From: Aplectana chamaeleonis
Taxonomy: Eukaryota; Nematoda; Chromadorea; Rhabditida; Cosmocercidae
Assembly: GCA_029168955.1 (NCBI GenBank)
Contig: JAPDOI010001818.1
Coordinates: forward strand, 1 to 64,000
Reading direction: 5' to 3'
DNA: 64,000 nucleotides
The position numbers and the translations under genes were made by a program. Positions 35,606 to 45,786 of the stretch are shown here, piece after piece. The notes under the pieces are model-generated. The model searched no databases. It was not told the DNA's origin and worked only from the letters and a program-made list of their open reading frames with translations. Every line of letters starts with the position of its first letter. Within the stretch, counting starts at the first letter, position 1.

Positions 35606-35616
35606 TATAGGTAACC
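35606..35616. repeat. Target-site duplication of LINE 3, right copy
   Basis: TATAGGTAACC, identical to 32,201-32,211; here it encodes (in reverse) the RLPI of LINE 4's WNRLPI. Confidence 0.85.
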
Positions 35617-38334
35617 TATTCCATAACGAAATGACCCTCTGCGAGAGGCTGTTTTTGAAGACGGTGGAATTTGCTTTTTCTTGGAGAATTCGGAAATTGC
35701 GACCTCGAGTTCTCCCAATAGTTGTAGATTTCTTAAATAGCGCCTCGAAATTAACTTCAAGCTGCTCCTTTGAAATTTGATAGACCAAAACGTAATCCAT
35801 CACCTTCCTCCGCATCTCAAGGGTGGTGGAATCAAGATAGGTTAGGCGCTCCCGATATGATATGTGAAAAAGACCCGCGCGGGCGAAAATAAATTCAGTA
35901 AATTTCTTCTGAACTTGCTCTATCCGATTCACCAAGGCACGAGATGAAGGGGACCATATAGGCGCGCAATATTCGAGCAGTGGCCGAGCGAAAGCAGTGA
36001 ATACACGAAATAATGTTCTACTGTTCCTCGTTGAGAACGCTCGCAGTATAAAATTTGCGCGGCATTTAGCAGCGTTAATTGCACTGATTATGTACGTATC
36101 AAAAGATAGAGAATTGTCATACAAGAGCCCTAGATCCTTGACAGTTTCCGGTTTTTCGATAGGTAATCCATCAACAATGAACTGTTGGTGGTCAGCATTC
36201 TTACCCAGTTGTAAGGTGAAAGTTTATTCGGATGAAACATCCAACCCCCAAGTTTTTGACCATAGCGATAGTTCATCGAGCGCAAATTGAAGCATATTAG
36301 GATTATCGAATGCAGCTAGCCTAACGTCGTCAGCATACATTGTGCAACTAACGGATGAAGAGATGCAATCTGGAAGGTCATTTATGTACATGATGAACAT
36401 TAGCGGCCCTAGACAAGTGCCTTGAGGTACCCCAGTAGAGGTTTCATATGAATCTGATAATGTGCCATTGATCATAACTGCCTGCCTTCGTTTAGATAGG
36501 AAAGAAGTCAAAAACTTGAGTAAAGAACCCGCAATCCCGAATCTCCTAATTTTTGAGAAAAGCAGTTGCAGAGGAATGGAATCAAAAGCCTTAGTAAAGT
36601 CGACGAAAGCGGCGAAAACCGATTTTCTTTTGTCCAATGCGTTCTGGTAAAAAGGTATGGTTGAAATTAAAGCTCCTAATGTAGACCTTTTAGGTAGAAA
36701 ACCATGTTGATATGGGCTGATAAGATGGTTTTTACAAGAATTCCCTGATTCCGGCGCACATAATATTTTCCATAACCTTGCTAGCACTGGAAGTCAAACA
36801 AATAGGTCTGTAGTTTTTAGAATCACTTTTCTTGCCTTTCTTATGTATTGGTTTGACCCACCCTATCCGCCACATGTCAGGAATATCTCCTTTGAGTGAA
36901 ATTCTGTTGAATAAAATCGTCAAAGCTGGGGCGAGCCCGAGGGCGGCCTTTCTTAGAAAAATGTAAGGCAACATATCCGGAGATGTGGACGCACGTAGTG
37001 GTAATGTACATAGGACTCGGTAAACATTCTCGCAATTGATATCGATCCAATCAAGCTTAAAATCGGCATTATAAGAAAGAGAAACGGCTTCAAAAGATTT
37101 TGGAGAATAAAACGACTTTAAATATTTAGCAAACACTTCAACTTTCTTTAGATCTGAGCAGCATTTTTTTTGTCATGCTCTATAAGTGTGGCAATATCCG
37201 ATGACTCGTTAAGCCTTGTCTTACAATATTTCCAAAATCTATTAGGGTTTTTCGCAGATGCTATTTTATCCTCATGTTTTATCTTCAGACTAAGCAATTT
37301 TCTCTTGAGTGTTCTTGATGCTCTAACATAACGAGGACTAGTGACGGAACTACCGGTTTTCAGAAGCGCTAACATTCGACTTTTCAGAATAGTCACTTGG
37401 CGATTTTCGATAGTTGTAGACCAGTTAAGCGAGACGGATGGTATACATTTTTCTATTAGACAGAGGCAGAAACTAGAGAATGCTTCGTAACACTCATTGA
37501 TCGTGCCGAGTGAATCAAAAACTATTCTCCAATCAACACTAAGGAACTGTACGGATATGGATTCATAATCTCCGCAGAAGAAATCTTTTCTAGGCTTTGC
37601 TGTTCAAGAAATTCGATGGTAGACAAATAATAAGGAAAAATATACAGTAGCATGATCAGAAGTTGAGAAAGGCTGACGTACGAATGTATTAGCGATCAAA
37701 TCAGAGTTGTTTGACAGAATCAGATCTAGCGTATTTTTGCCATGAGTGGGGTCCAAAACATACTGAGTGAAATTATGTGACAGAACTAAATTGACAAAAG
37801 TTGCGCTCATTGAGGTTAGACGTGACTGAGAAATAGGAGCGAAGAAAGCGCCCACGGGATGTCTGGCAAATTAAAGTCACCTACAATGATGACGGGATTC
37901 ATGTCAGCGCTAAGATTTTCAACGAAGGTGGCAAAGTCTTGAAAATCGCCTATACTGCAAGATGGACTGCGGTAGCACACCATGACTACAACACCAGATT
38001 CTGAGAAATTGATTTGCAAAGTAAGACACTGGAGATATGGAGAGAAATTCAAGGTAGAGAGCTCGACTACATCAAAAGACTTGTGGGCAAGGGCTAGAAC
38101 ACCGCCTCCAGGTATTTCTCCTTCACGGTCGCATCGAAAACCATGGCACGGAAATCCAGCTCGGATTGTTGAATCATGTATCGTGTGGGGTTTACACCAA
38201 GATTCAGTAAGAAAGACTCCACCAGGCAGTGATGCTAAAAGATCGTGGAGATCCGGGATTTTATTGTTGATAGAGCGAGAATTTATCAGAAGAAAACTAT
38301 TAACACTAAGTGGGGCTGTCAAAACGCGGCTCAC
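35606..38334 (-). pseudogene. LINE 4 ORF2: endonuclease and reverse transcriptase
   Basis: Endonuclease blocks: INSRSINNKIPDLHDLLAS, VFLTESWC, VMVCYRSPSCS, IIVGDFNLPDIPW, THGKNTLDLILSNN and STSDHATVYFS. RT blocks: NYRPICLTSSASKVMENIM, QHGFLPKRSTLGALIST, AFVDFTKAFDSIPLQ, STGVPQGTCLGPLMF and CTMYADDVRLAAF, with YADD intact. Then LLYDNSLSFDTYI, FARPLLEYCAPIW and SLSQRVISLWNRLP. Frameshifts lie near 37,850, 37,140 and 36,760; a stop at 36,224 (SSE-stop-TFTLQLG) and others around 37,400-37,600 interrupt it. An earlier in-frame tail after WNRLPI belongs to the LINE 3 tail read backwards. Confidence 0.85.
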
Positions 38335-38367
38335 GGAAAAGCCTGACTCTGGTGCAGCGGCCTTATC

Positions 38368-39309
38368 CTAGAAACCAGGGTCGATACTGTTGAAGATGTT
38401 TCCAGTGATAGATGTGTGCGAGCAGGACTGGCTTGGCACAGATGTTACACTCGGCGAAGAAGTAGTGAGATGGGAGCCCGACTCTTCATGAGAAGAGCCT
38501 TGTCGTACTGGAATAGGCACCTGGTGCTGTTGAACATTCGAAATCGAATTCGGAAAATTTGGCAGGTCTCTCGGAGTTTTGAGCCTGTGGATCTCCAGAT
38601 CGCGGACCACGAAGGCGAGTTTTCATGCTTCCCTGTTCATTTGGCCAGCTCGTTGCCGTAAACTTCTGTCAAGTGCCAATTGCTCGGGTGTGTAATCACG
38701 ACGAGCATATGAATGGACGAAGTCTCGGGTGAGACTTTGCCTTCCAGAGCGCATGTGGCTTAGAAGACAATCCCGGAGAGACTGTGTCGGTAACTCGATT
38801 TTCATTATTCGTCCTCTGTTGTTGAGTCCTGGTACTTTCTCTTTTGGGTGGCGCTGAATAGTGATCCTTCCTCTGCTGAGTTCGGAAATCAGCTCATCAT
38901 CGCCCGAACTGTTGACGACCTCTTTCAGAGCTTCCAAGTCAAACTTGCGGGTGGCCACCTCACTAGCCTGCTCTCCAATGCCTACCCAGGCTATTCTGCG
39001 AAGCTTATCTTCGATCTTTGAATTATCAGCGCGAGCTTTGAGGATCGTCGATTACAGCGTACTCGTTGCCAAAGGAGATGTCTTTCTAAAAGTTTCAAGG
39101 CTAGCTTCGAGAGCAGATAGGCGAGCAAGACTGTGTTCCTGAGTTTCGTCCATTTCTGCGATCTTTGAAAGAATCGTGTCGAAAGATGATGATAGTGCCC
39201 TCTCCATCTTCTCACTGCAGCTTTCGTACTTCTCGATCATTACTTGTGCCCATAATGGCATTTCTTGAGGAAGATCTTCTTCTGACTTCTTCTTGTTTCC
39301 TCTAGCCAT
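38368..39309 (-). pseudogene. LINE 4 ORF1 (nucleic-acid-binding coiled-coil protein)
   Basis: The start at MARGNKKKSEEDLPQEMP (39,309) is chosen because the upstream part of the open frame is hydrophobic and looks untranslated. Residues about 20-75 form a heptad-like segment (MIEKYESCSEKMERALSSS, MDETQEHSLARLSALEASLE), consistent with an ORF1 coiled coil. A basic stretch follows (RGRITIQRHPKEKVPG, RGRIMKIELP). TAA near 39,050 and TGA at about 38,621 interrupt it in the same frame. It ends at FNSIDPGF-stop. I see no zinc knuckle. Confidence 0.7.
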
Positions 39310-39646
39310 GTAGAAAAAAGGCGCACGAATCAATAGTCCGGTGTCGATGGGCAAGCGAAACACGTGAGGAATAAAACCTACAGGAGCACCGAAGAACGAG
39401 AAAAAAAAATGCTGCGAAGTAAAAGGGATGATACCAGACGATGCCAAATGCTAAACAGGAGAGAAAAAGACAATTAAGAACGTGAAAAGAATTTTAAAAA
39501 TCCATGTGAGCAAAATGTTACTAGAGAAGTGATAAACCGCCGCCGCCCAGCAGCAAGAACAATGCAAGGGACGTCGCTTTGTCTCCGGAATTTCTGACCA
39601 GCAACGGTTGGTTAAATTAAGTCACTCAACTTAGCACTAGTCTACA

Positions 39647-40018
39647 ATGACCTCTGTTCCTCCTGGTGACATCAACACGCAACTGAACACGAAGATGGTC
39701 TTCAATTCGCCGTATGTTGACAAGCACAATTACCATGTGTACCAAGATCATCAATGCCTTGGAAGACGTATAGGATGGACGATCAAGACCACCAACATGA
39801 AGAGGCTTGAAGTCGATAGAGCCTGTGGTGTGCTCGATCCCAAGGAAGCCATCCTAATGACAGTCTCCTGTGATAAGTTCAACTACGGACAAGGGGACAC
39901 CAGCAATGACCGCATCACGATCGAATCGTGCAACACTCTTGATGGAGCAGCCAAGCAGATCAGACAGGAGTGGTTTTAGGGAGGTGGTATGGTGCGCAGG
40001 CAATTGAGTACAACCTTT
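39647..40018 (+). pseudogene. Major sperm protein (MSP) pseudogene
   Basis: MSP is the nematode sperm cytoskeletal protein that polymerises to drive amoeboid crawling and also acts as a signal. The copy starts [14 protein letters not shown] and contains [42 protein letters not shown] and [12 protein letters not shown], all hallmark MSP blocks in order. Damage: (1) TAG at 39,977 where the family has Gln just before the last 15 or so residues, which are still recognisable afterwards as GGGMVRR; (2) a deletion just after MVRR, followed by a frame-shifted remnant of the usual C-terminus (GAGTACAACCTTTAA, ending 40,018); (3) a +4/-1 frame excursion at about 39,732-39,760, giving [11 protein letters not shown] in place of the normal KITNA-type stretch. 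There is no intron, so it could be a processed copy or derive from an intronless gene. No poly(A) tail is obvious. Confidence 0.92.
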
Positions 40019-41236
40019 AATAGCCACTTTGATAGATTCATTCAGCAGGTAAAAAAACTTAGTTTCATTCAAATCGAAAATTAGGAACGACGCAATGATT
40101 GTGCGATTTTCAATAAGATGGAACGACTTTTAGACTCGGGAACGGAACGAAAAAATGATTTCCAAGGTAAGTTTTCGGCGGAAGATAGAAGAGCCTTTCA
40201 TGTGTTAACATTGTGCTTGCGTAGTAAGAGCACAACATATATAAGATTCTGAGTGTAGCTATACGAACTGAACACCTTTCAAAGATTGTTCACCTCATAC
40301 AAAATTGAAAGGATGAAAAAAAGCCACGATTAGTCCGTGGAAACACAATTTGAATGTGTTTTTCGATTTTTGTCTTCGTTGCATTCGATGGCTCGGATAT
40401 GTCTCTCAAAGAGAACTACCATCGATTTTTGAAAAATATGACCCACTGGTATAGGGAGAACAGAACAAGTCAAAATCCTTCTAGAGCTCATAATGTCAAT
40501 AGCGTTCGAGAGACGGATTATGAATTAAATCAATAGATTTTGCTGGCAATAACCGGCAAACTAGCTCCCGAACTGGAATCCTAGTTCAGTTTCGGCACAA
40601 TTTAGGTCTGTCGAAAACTAATTAGAGTGTTACTCGTTACTTCTGTCATCGGATGACTGCCAATTAATGGGAGTACTTGTGAGAAGCCCTACCGCATCAG
40701 TCATTCGTCAATGTCAACTCGAAGCGATCCGCGTTCGTGACTTCTTATCAGGCGACTGCCTATTCAATGATGAATGGGGTAGTCAGAAAGGCAAAATATG
40801 GTTATGCCATGCAAAACAAGTTGATTTCACCCAGAAATAAAGAAAAAGAGACAAATGTTGAGGAGTGCATAATGTGAATCCCAATAAGCATATTTTAGAA
40901 GCTCAGCCACCGAGTTGTATTTGAGTTTGAATCATTATCATTCAGTAATCACAATAAAAACAGTCTTCGAGCTTCTACTGAAAAATGAAAAGTAGGCCGC
41001 ATTGCGATATTAATGTCAAAAAACGGCATAGAACGAGCCATAAATAGTCTTATGCAGTCCCAAAACTTGAATGTTGTATGCCCGCCGAACCTACTTCCTT
41101 GGTGGCTGTTGAGGAAGTGGATGGGGCGAACATTAGCTCGTTCTTCGCAGTTGTTTCACACTGATATTGCAATGAACCCCAGACTTTTCCATTTTCGGTG
41201 AAAAATCGAAGACTGTTTTTGTTGCGAACACTGCCT
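40019..41236. other. No gene seen; MITE right end at its edge
   Basis: No recognisable ORF. GCGAACACTGCCT at 41,224-41,236 followed by TTAA looks like the right terminus of a family Z-type element whose left end I could not find. Confidence 0.45.
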
Positions 41237-41240
41237 TTAA

Positions 41241-41690
41241 AGGCACAGTCTAACCTCGGAACTGTTTTTATGTTTTGAAATTTAGCTTATCTTGAAGACG
41301 GTTCCGCGCTGATTCTAAAGATGTCCCTGGAATCGCAAAAGGCCCTACGGAAACGGAGTTATGACCCCTCAAAAATTGAGCGGCGAAAGAGTGGCGGACG
41401 AGTTGTCCGAGGCTTGTAACTTCCGTCATTTGCAACCGATGGATGCGAGCGGAACTCAATGGAGAGAGAGACTAAGAGTGAAGGAAAGAAAGGGGATCTT
41501 CATCATAAAACCATCGCTCATATCGCCACTGTTGAGCTCGAAAGGTCCGGTTGTGTTCTCAGTGGACAAAAATTGAAGAGTTGTTCTGCTTTAAGGGTTC
41601 GATTTCTACTGAGGACCCCTTCGCTTCAACGGAATAGCCTGATGTTTCAAACTGCAAAGGACGGGTCAACTCCTCAAATTTTGTGAATTG
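41241..41690. mobile_element. Family Z-like MITE, right end unresolved
   Basis: Starts AGGCACAGTCTAACC after TTAA (41,237-41,240). The interior CGGTTCCGCGCTGATTC, GGAGTTATGACCCCTC, GGACGAGTTGTCCGAGGC and CAACCGATGGATGCGAG matches family Z at 23,335-23,820. The similarity fades after about 41,480 and no terminal ...TGCCT-TTAA is evident, so it is truncated or diverged. Confidence 0.65.
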
Positions 41691-42600
41691 ATACCGCATC
41701 CCCGAAAGGTCGTCAAAGGGGATAAGTGTATGCATACTCTGCCGATGGTGGCAAGATGCCTCCGGCTACATTTGCTGAAACTCGCCAATTCTTGCATTGA
41801 ATCTGCAAAGGGGCAGGTTCACCGGAATTTCCACCCAAAAATGAAAGCTAATTTCACTGAATTTTCTCGCTGTCGCTAAACCGACAAACTTCCGCCATAC
41901 TTGTAGCGAGATTCTCCGCGTTGGACGACAGACTGTGCTGAACAGCAACCTGAACCCGCGTTGGCTACGCTCAACGCATGGAGTTCGTCCTCTCCTTGTT
42001 CGTTTGTTCATCTCACGAAGCGTTTACTCGACACTATGTGGCTGGTCGTGAGGATGACCCCGAGTCGCTCTCTGAAACATATTGCCAAGAATAGGCTAAA
42101 CGCTGGGATGCTACATGCCGTGGGGAGGAAACGAAAATGCGGTTGGTGGTAGCTGTGATCACCTATCAAGTACGGATCAGGACAGGGTGGATCGACCAAG
42201 GCGAGAATCTTCCAACTTTTTTTTCGCATTGTAGGCAAGAATTTTAGTAGCCTATACGGGTTATGTAACGATATAACGATAATTTCACCAAATCGTGCTA
42301 AAAATTCCGTCCTTTACGTAAATTTTCGCGACAAAATAAGACTAGAAGCCTCTGAAATTCTGAGCATCTCCGGTTTCCCTGTGACGCAACTCGCGACCAA
42401 TTGGCACAGCAGAGGCGTCGGAAGGGGTCGAAGCGTCCATAGAGCGTGAAAAAGTTGCTGAATCTTAAAGACCTACGGAATGTCGACTACTACGGGTTGG
42501 GTCAAAACTACCATAAAATGACGTAAGCAAGACAGTCTCATTCTTATCGTACATTCTCGTATTCCTAGTTCCTGATCGTCAGCAAACATTTGTATTTAAC
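41691..42600. other. No gene seen
   Basis: Small ORFs on both strands only; no recognised domain, repeat or splice pattern. Confidence 0.45.
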
Positions 42601-42615
42601 ACTAGTATGAAAACA

Positions 42616-43105
42616 ATTGCACGCTCTACATGAAGCGCTACTCGCTTTCTACAACGCGGTGCACGCTCAACATAAGGCGCTACTCTCTTTCATCGACGCG
42701 TCACATTCCATGAGGAGCGCTACTCACTTTCTTCAGTGCGATATATGAACGCTACTGATTAGGTACCTCGCGGCGCATGTTCCTCCTGAGGCGCTACTCA
42801 GATTTCACAGCGCGATCCACGCTCTACATTGAGTGCTACTGATTTACTACCACACTTCGCACGCTCTACATGAAGCGCGAATAATATTCTATGCTGCGGC
42901 GTATGATCCACATGATGCTCTATCAACTTTTCACGACGTCCTGACGACGTCGCCCGTAGCCCTATCTAATTTCCACGGCGTCTTGCCAACGGCTTCTGGA
43001 GCCCTACACATTTTCCACGACCTCCTACTGGCTTCATCTGAAGCCCTACTCACCTTTCACCACGTTCCTCGCACTCCCTCGGCGGGCCTGTGGGACTATT
43101 TCTGA
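42616..43105 (+). repeat. 42-bp minisatellite reading as 14-residue repeats
   Basis: The core GAAGCGCTACTC / GGAGCCCTACAC recurs at about 42,633, 42,683, 42,717, 42,790, 42,832, 42,874, 42,914, 42,957, 42,999 and 43,040, with a period of about 42 bp over the second half. From 42,833 to 43,105 one frame stays open and reads HDALSTFHDVLTTSP, VALSNFHGVLPTAS, GALHIFHDLLLASS, EALLTFHHVPRTPS, so ALxxFHxVLxTxS repeats every 14 codons. An earlier open piece reads EALLAFYNAVHAQH, KALLSFIDASHSMR. Substitutions are scattered but the 42-bp register is kept. No start, signal peptide or splice context is clear, so it is either a decaying coding repeat or a minisatellite whose period happens to be a multiple of three. 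Confidence 0.6.
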
Positions 43106-43454
43106 CGCAACCCTTCTAAAACAGAAAATTGTGCCATTACAGAATACACACCTTAAAAATCAGACAGACGGACGAACGCCACTTCATTTCATTACTCTGG
43201 GAAAGAATCGACTTCTGCGTGCAAAATCGGGTCTAAAAATATACTTTTTTCCAATGGGCACGCTGGCCAAGCATATTTCTCTTCTGAACAATATTTCATA
43301 CACCCGATTCGATACTGTACTGCGGGCTTCGCCTTTCAGATGGTAAGAAGTTGTTCCCACGAAACCCCTTTGTCATTTCGTTATTTTGCAGCAAGTTCGC
43401 AGAAATTATGTATATAGAACAGTTTATTGCAGGTTCACGGAAGACATCGTGAAA

Positions 43455-44006
43455 AGGTACCGTTCACGATAAACCTCGACCTTGAGTTTTCAATGAAAAA
43501 CAGTTGTGGAAGCCTGCAGAAGCAAAACAGCGTTGAGAAAACGAATCAAACGGCATTTTTAGGGGCAAAAGACAACGGTCTCACGCTGACTCCAATGATG
43601 TCCCTGGAATCGCACAAGTCCCCTAAGAAACGGAGTTATGGCCCCTCAAAAATTTTGCTACGGAAGACTGTTGGACGAGTTGTCCGTGGCTTGTAACTTC
43701 CGTCAATTGCAACCGATGTATGAGAACCGACCTGAGCAAAAAGAGAGGCTGAAAATGAAGGGAAGAACGGGACTAGTGATTGGAAATCATTGCATATCTC
43801 GCCACTGTTGATCTCGGAAGATCGTAAAATGGGCGTGTCAAAGTGGCTTCCCGATGTGGGCGCCCCAGCGTGGCTTCCTCCTATATCTCGATTAATCGGA
43901 GGAATTGAGAGCTCGCACTCGGCAGGTGTTACATACGGTAGGTCTACTTCTAATTTATAATTTATATGGAAATCACAGTTTCCGTTCTTGAGCTTGGACT
44001 GTGCCT
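43455..44006. mobile_element. Family Z-like MITE, first of three abutting elements
   Basis: Starts AGGTACCGTTCACGATAAAC and ends GGACTGTGCCT before TTAA (44,007-44,010). The interior (AGAAGCAAAACAGCGTTGAG, GGAGTTATGGCCCCTC, GGACGAGTTGTCCG, AGGGAAGAACGGGAC) is family Z. Length 552 bp. The left terminus and left TTAA are degraded (GAAA). Confidence 0.7.
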
Positions 44007-44010
44007 TTAA

Positions 44011-44467
44011 AGGCACAGGACACCCAATAAAAAAAATTTCAGATTTCACGATTATCTTGGAGAGAGCCACTTTCTGATCACAATGGTATCTGTGAAATCG
44101 TCCAAGACCTCCTACGAACAGTTATATGGCTCCTTGAAAATGCCTGCATTTTGAGGGCAAAAATTTCGCGGACGAGTTGTCTCAGGCCTGTATTTCCCTT
44201 CACTCGCTATCGTTGCGCAAGAGCGACCCAAGATAAGGAGATAATCTGGAAATGGACTGAAGAATGACTACTTGTTGAGAATTCATCCATCCATTTAGCC
44301 GCTATCGATTTCGTAAGTCTGGTAGGGGGCCGGGCCTGTTGTGGTCGCTTATATCTCGCTTATTTGAAGGGATTGAGATCTCGTATTTGGCAAGTGTTAT
44401 ACAGGAGGGGTCTGCTACACAGCCAAATAAAAATCACCAAATTCATGTCTGAGGGTGTACTGTGCCT
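44011..44467. mobile_element. TTAA MITE, second of three abutting elements
   Basis: AGGCACAGGACACCC at the left and GGGTGTACTGTGCCT at the right are inverted termini. TTAA lies on both sides (44,007-44,010 and 44,468-44,471). Length 457 bp, no ORF. Confidence 0.8.
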
Positions 44468-44471
44468 TTAA

Positions 44472-44678
44472 GGTGCAGTAAACCCTCAGACATGAATTTC
44501 GTGGTTTTTATTTGATTGCGTAGTAGACCCCTCTTGTATAGCACGTGCCGAAATATCAATTCCTGCAAATAGGCGAGATGTAACCGACTACCACAGGCCC
44601 GACCTCCTTGGCTCACTACCACGGGCCACACCCCCTACCAGATTTTCAAACTCGATAGCGGCTAGATGGATGGATTCC
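44472..44678. mobile_element. Inverted partial copy of the preceding MITE
   Basis: From GGTGCAGTAAACCCTCAGAC this stretch is the reverse complement of about 44,265-44,467. CATGAATTTCGTGGTTTTTA mirrors AAAAATCACCAAATTCATG, and GCGGCTAGATGGATGGATT mirrors ATCCATCCATTTAGCCGC. The pair forms a palindrome of roughly 400 bp centred on the TTAA at 44,468, and a TTAA follows at 44,679-44,682. Confidence 0.85.
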
Positions 44679-44682
44679 TTAA

Positions 44683-45278
44683 TCAGTTCATTGCCGGAGT
44701 CTGCAGAAATGCAGCGACCGGCGAGTGGTCGCCGAGCGTCAGCCTTGACGCGGCGACAAGAATGTTTCCGAATATTATCGTCGCGGAGTCGGTTGCTGAA
44801 CGTTGGCAGTGACGCAGGGCCGTCGCGGCGCCAGAACACTGCGGCGACCCCTCGTCGCCCTTCACGTTACGTCCGTCACCCCCGTCGTGGAATGTAATTG
44901 GTATTCCATCACCTAACACTGATTGATTGAATTCCTTCGATCATCCGTAAGGCTATGCACTATGAACAGAATCGCTGCAGCAGCGGGTGCAAAATCGCTG
45001 CGATGAAAAACAGCAGCGATGCAGTCAAAACATGGCTTAACAGTGTTCGTCGCTGCGAGCAATGCAGAGACCAGGACTGGGCACACGTCCCGGAAAGGCG
45101 ATTTTGAATATGCACCTCCCTTAGCTCGGTACTTTTTTAGGCACACCCTTTGGGAAGCCGGGCCCAGCGGCCATGATTCTGACTTCCTGATTTTGATAAA
45201 CAAGAATTCAAAAAAAAACATCGAGTATAGAAAACTTCAAAAAATTCAACAAAGAAAGTAGTGGATTTTCAAAACTTC
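44683..45278. other. No gene seen; GC-rich repeat-like stretch
   Basis: 44,700-44,880 is rich in CGTCGC/GCGGCGA words resembling the foldback arms at 24-25 kb. Small ORFs on both strands have no motifs. Confidence 0.4.
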
Positions 45279-45323
45279 AAAGGAAGCCCATGAAGAAATA
45301 AAGTTTGTTCATGGGCTTCCTTT
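45279..45323. repeat. 16-bp perfect hairpin
   Basis: AAAGGAAGCCCATGAA (45,279-45,294) and TTCATGGGCTTCCTTT (45,308-45,323) pair perfectly across a 13-nt loop. Weaker pairing of flanking TTTTCAAAACTT and AAGTTTTGAGAAAA extends it. Confidence 0.7.
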
Positions 45324-45786
45324 TTCTACGACTGTAAGTTTTGAGAAAAGATAAAAAAATTTTGTCTCGAAACAATTCAACGATCACAAACAACGACAGA
45401 ACTACTATTATTGCAGTAAAAAAAATCTGTCGAATGTTTTCATGAACCTACTGTATGGAAGATTACTTGTTTTGTGTTTGATTGTTCTGATGAAGACATG
45501 TGTTCTGGAAACAAATGATGGAAGTAGGGACTGGAAAAAACCGAGTTTTATACCTGGAATGCCACGATCCGTAAGAATTTGACTTGCCATGCGATATTGG
45601 GCTTTTTCGCCCCTACGCATAACACTGGAATGGACGCGCTAACAATAGTAATAAAAAATGTAAATTATTCGAGAACGGGGAGGACAAAAAGGAATGAAAT
45701 TGACTGTTCACTGTTATATCTCTTGCAATCTACTCCACGAAATTGACTCGCTCAAGATGCGATATCGCCTGAAGCATAGGATTTTT

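Larger units (their letters stand above)
35606..39450 (-). mobile_element. CR1-like non-LTR retrotransposon (LINE 4), defective, split by LINE 3
   Basis: A two-ORF element on the minus strand. ORF1 is at 38,368-39,309 and ORF2 runs from 38,334 down to 35,606, resuming at 32,211-32,123 after the LINE 3 insertion. The endonuclease and RT motifs (VGDFNLPDIPW, TGVPQGTCLGPLMF, MYADDVRLA) are those of CR1/Jockey-like elements, not RTE. At least three frameshifts and four stops have accumulated, so it is older than LINE 3. The 5' boundary, beyond about 39,450, is not defined. Confidence 0.88.

Noticed and set aside
44700..44890. GC-rich stretch considered as rRNA or tRNA
   Set aside because: No conserved rRNA words or cloverleaf; it resembles foldback-arm sequence instead.
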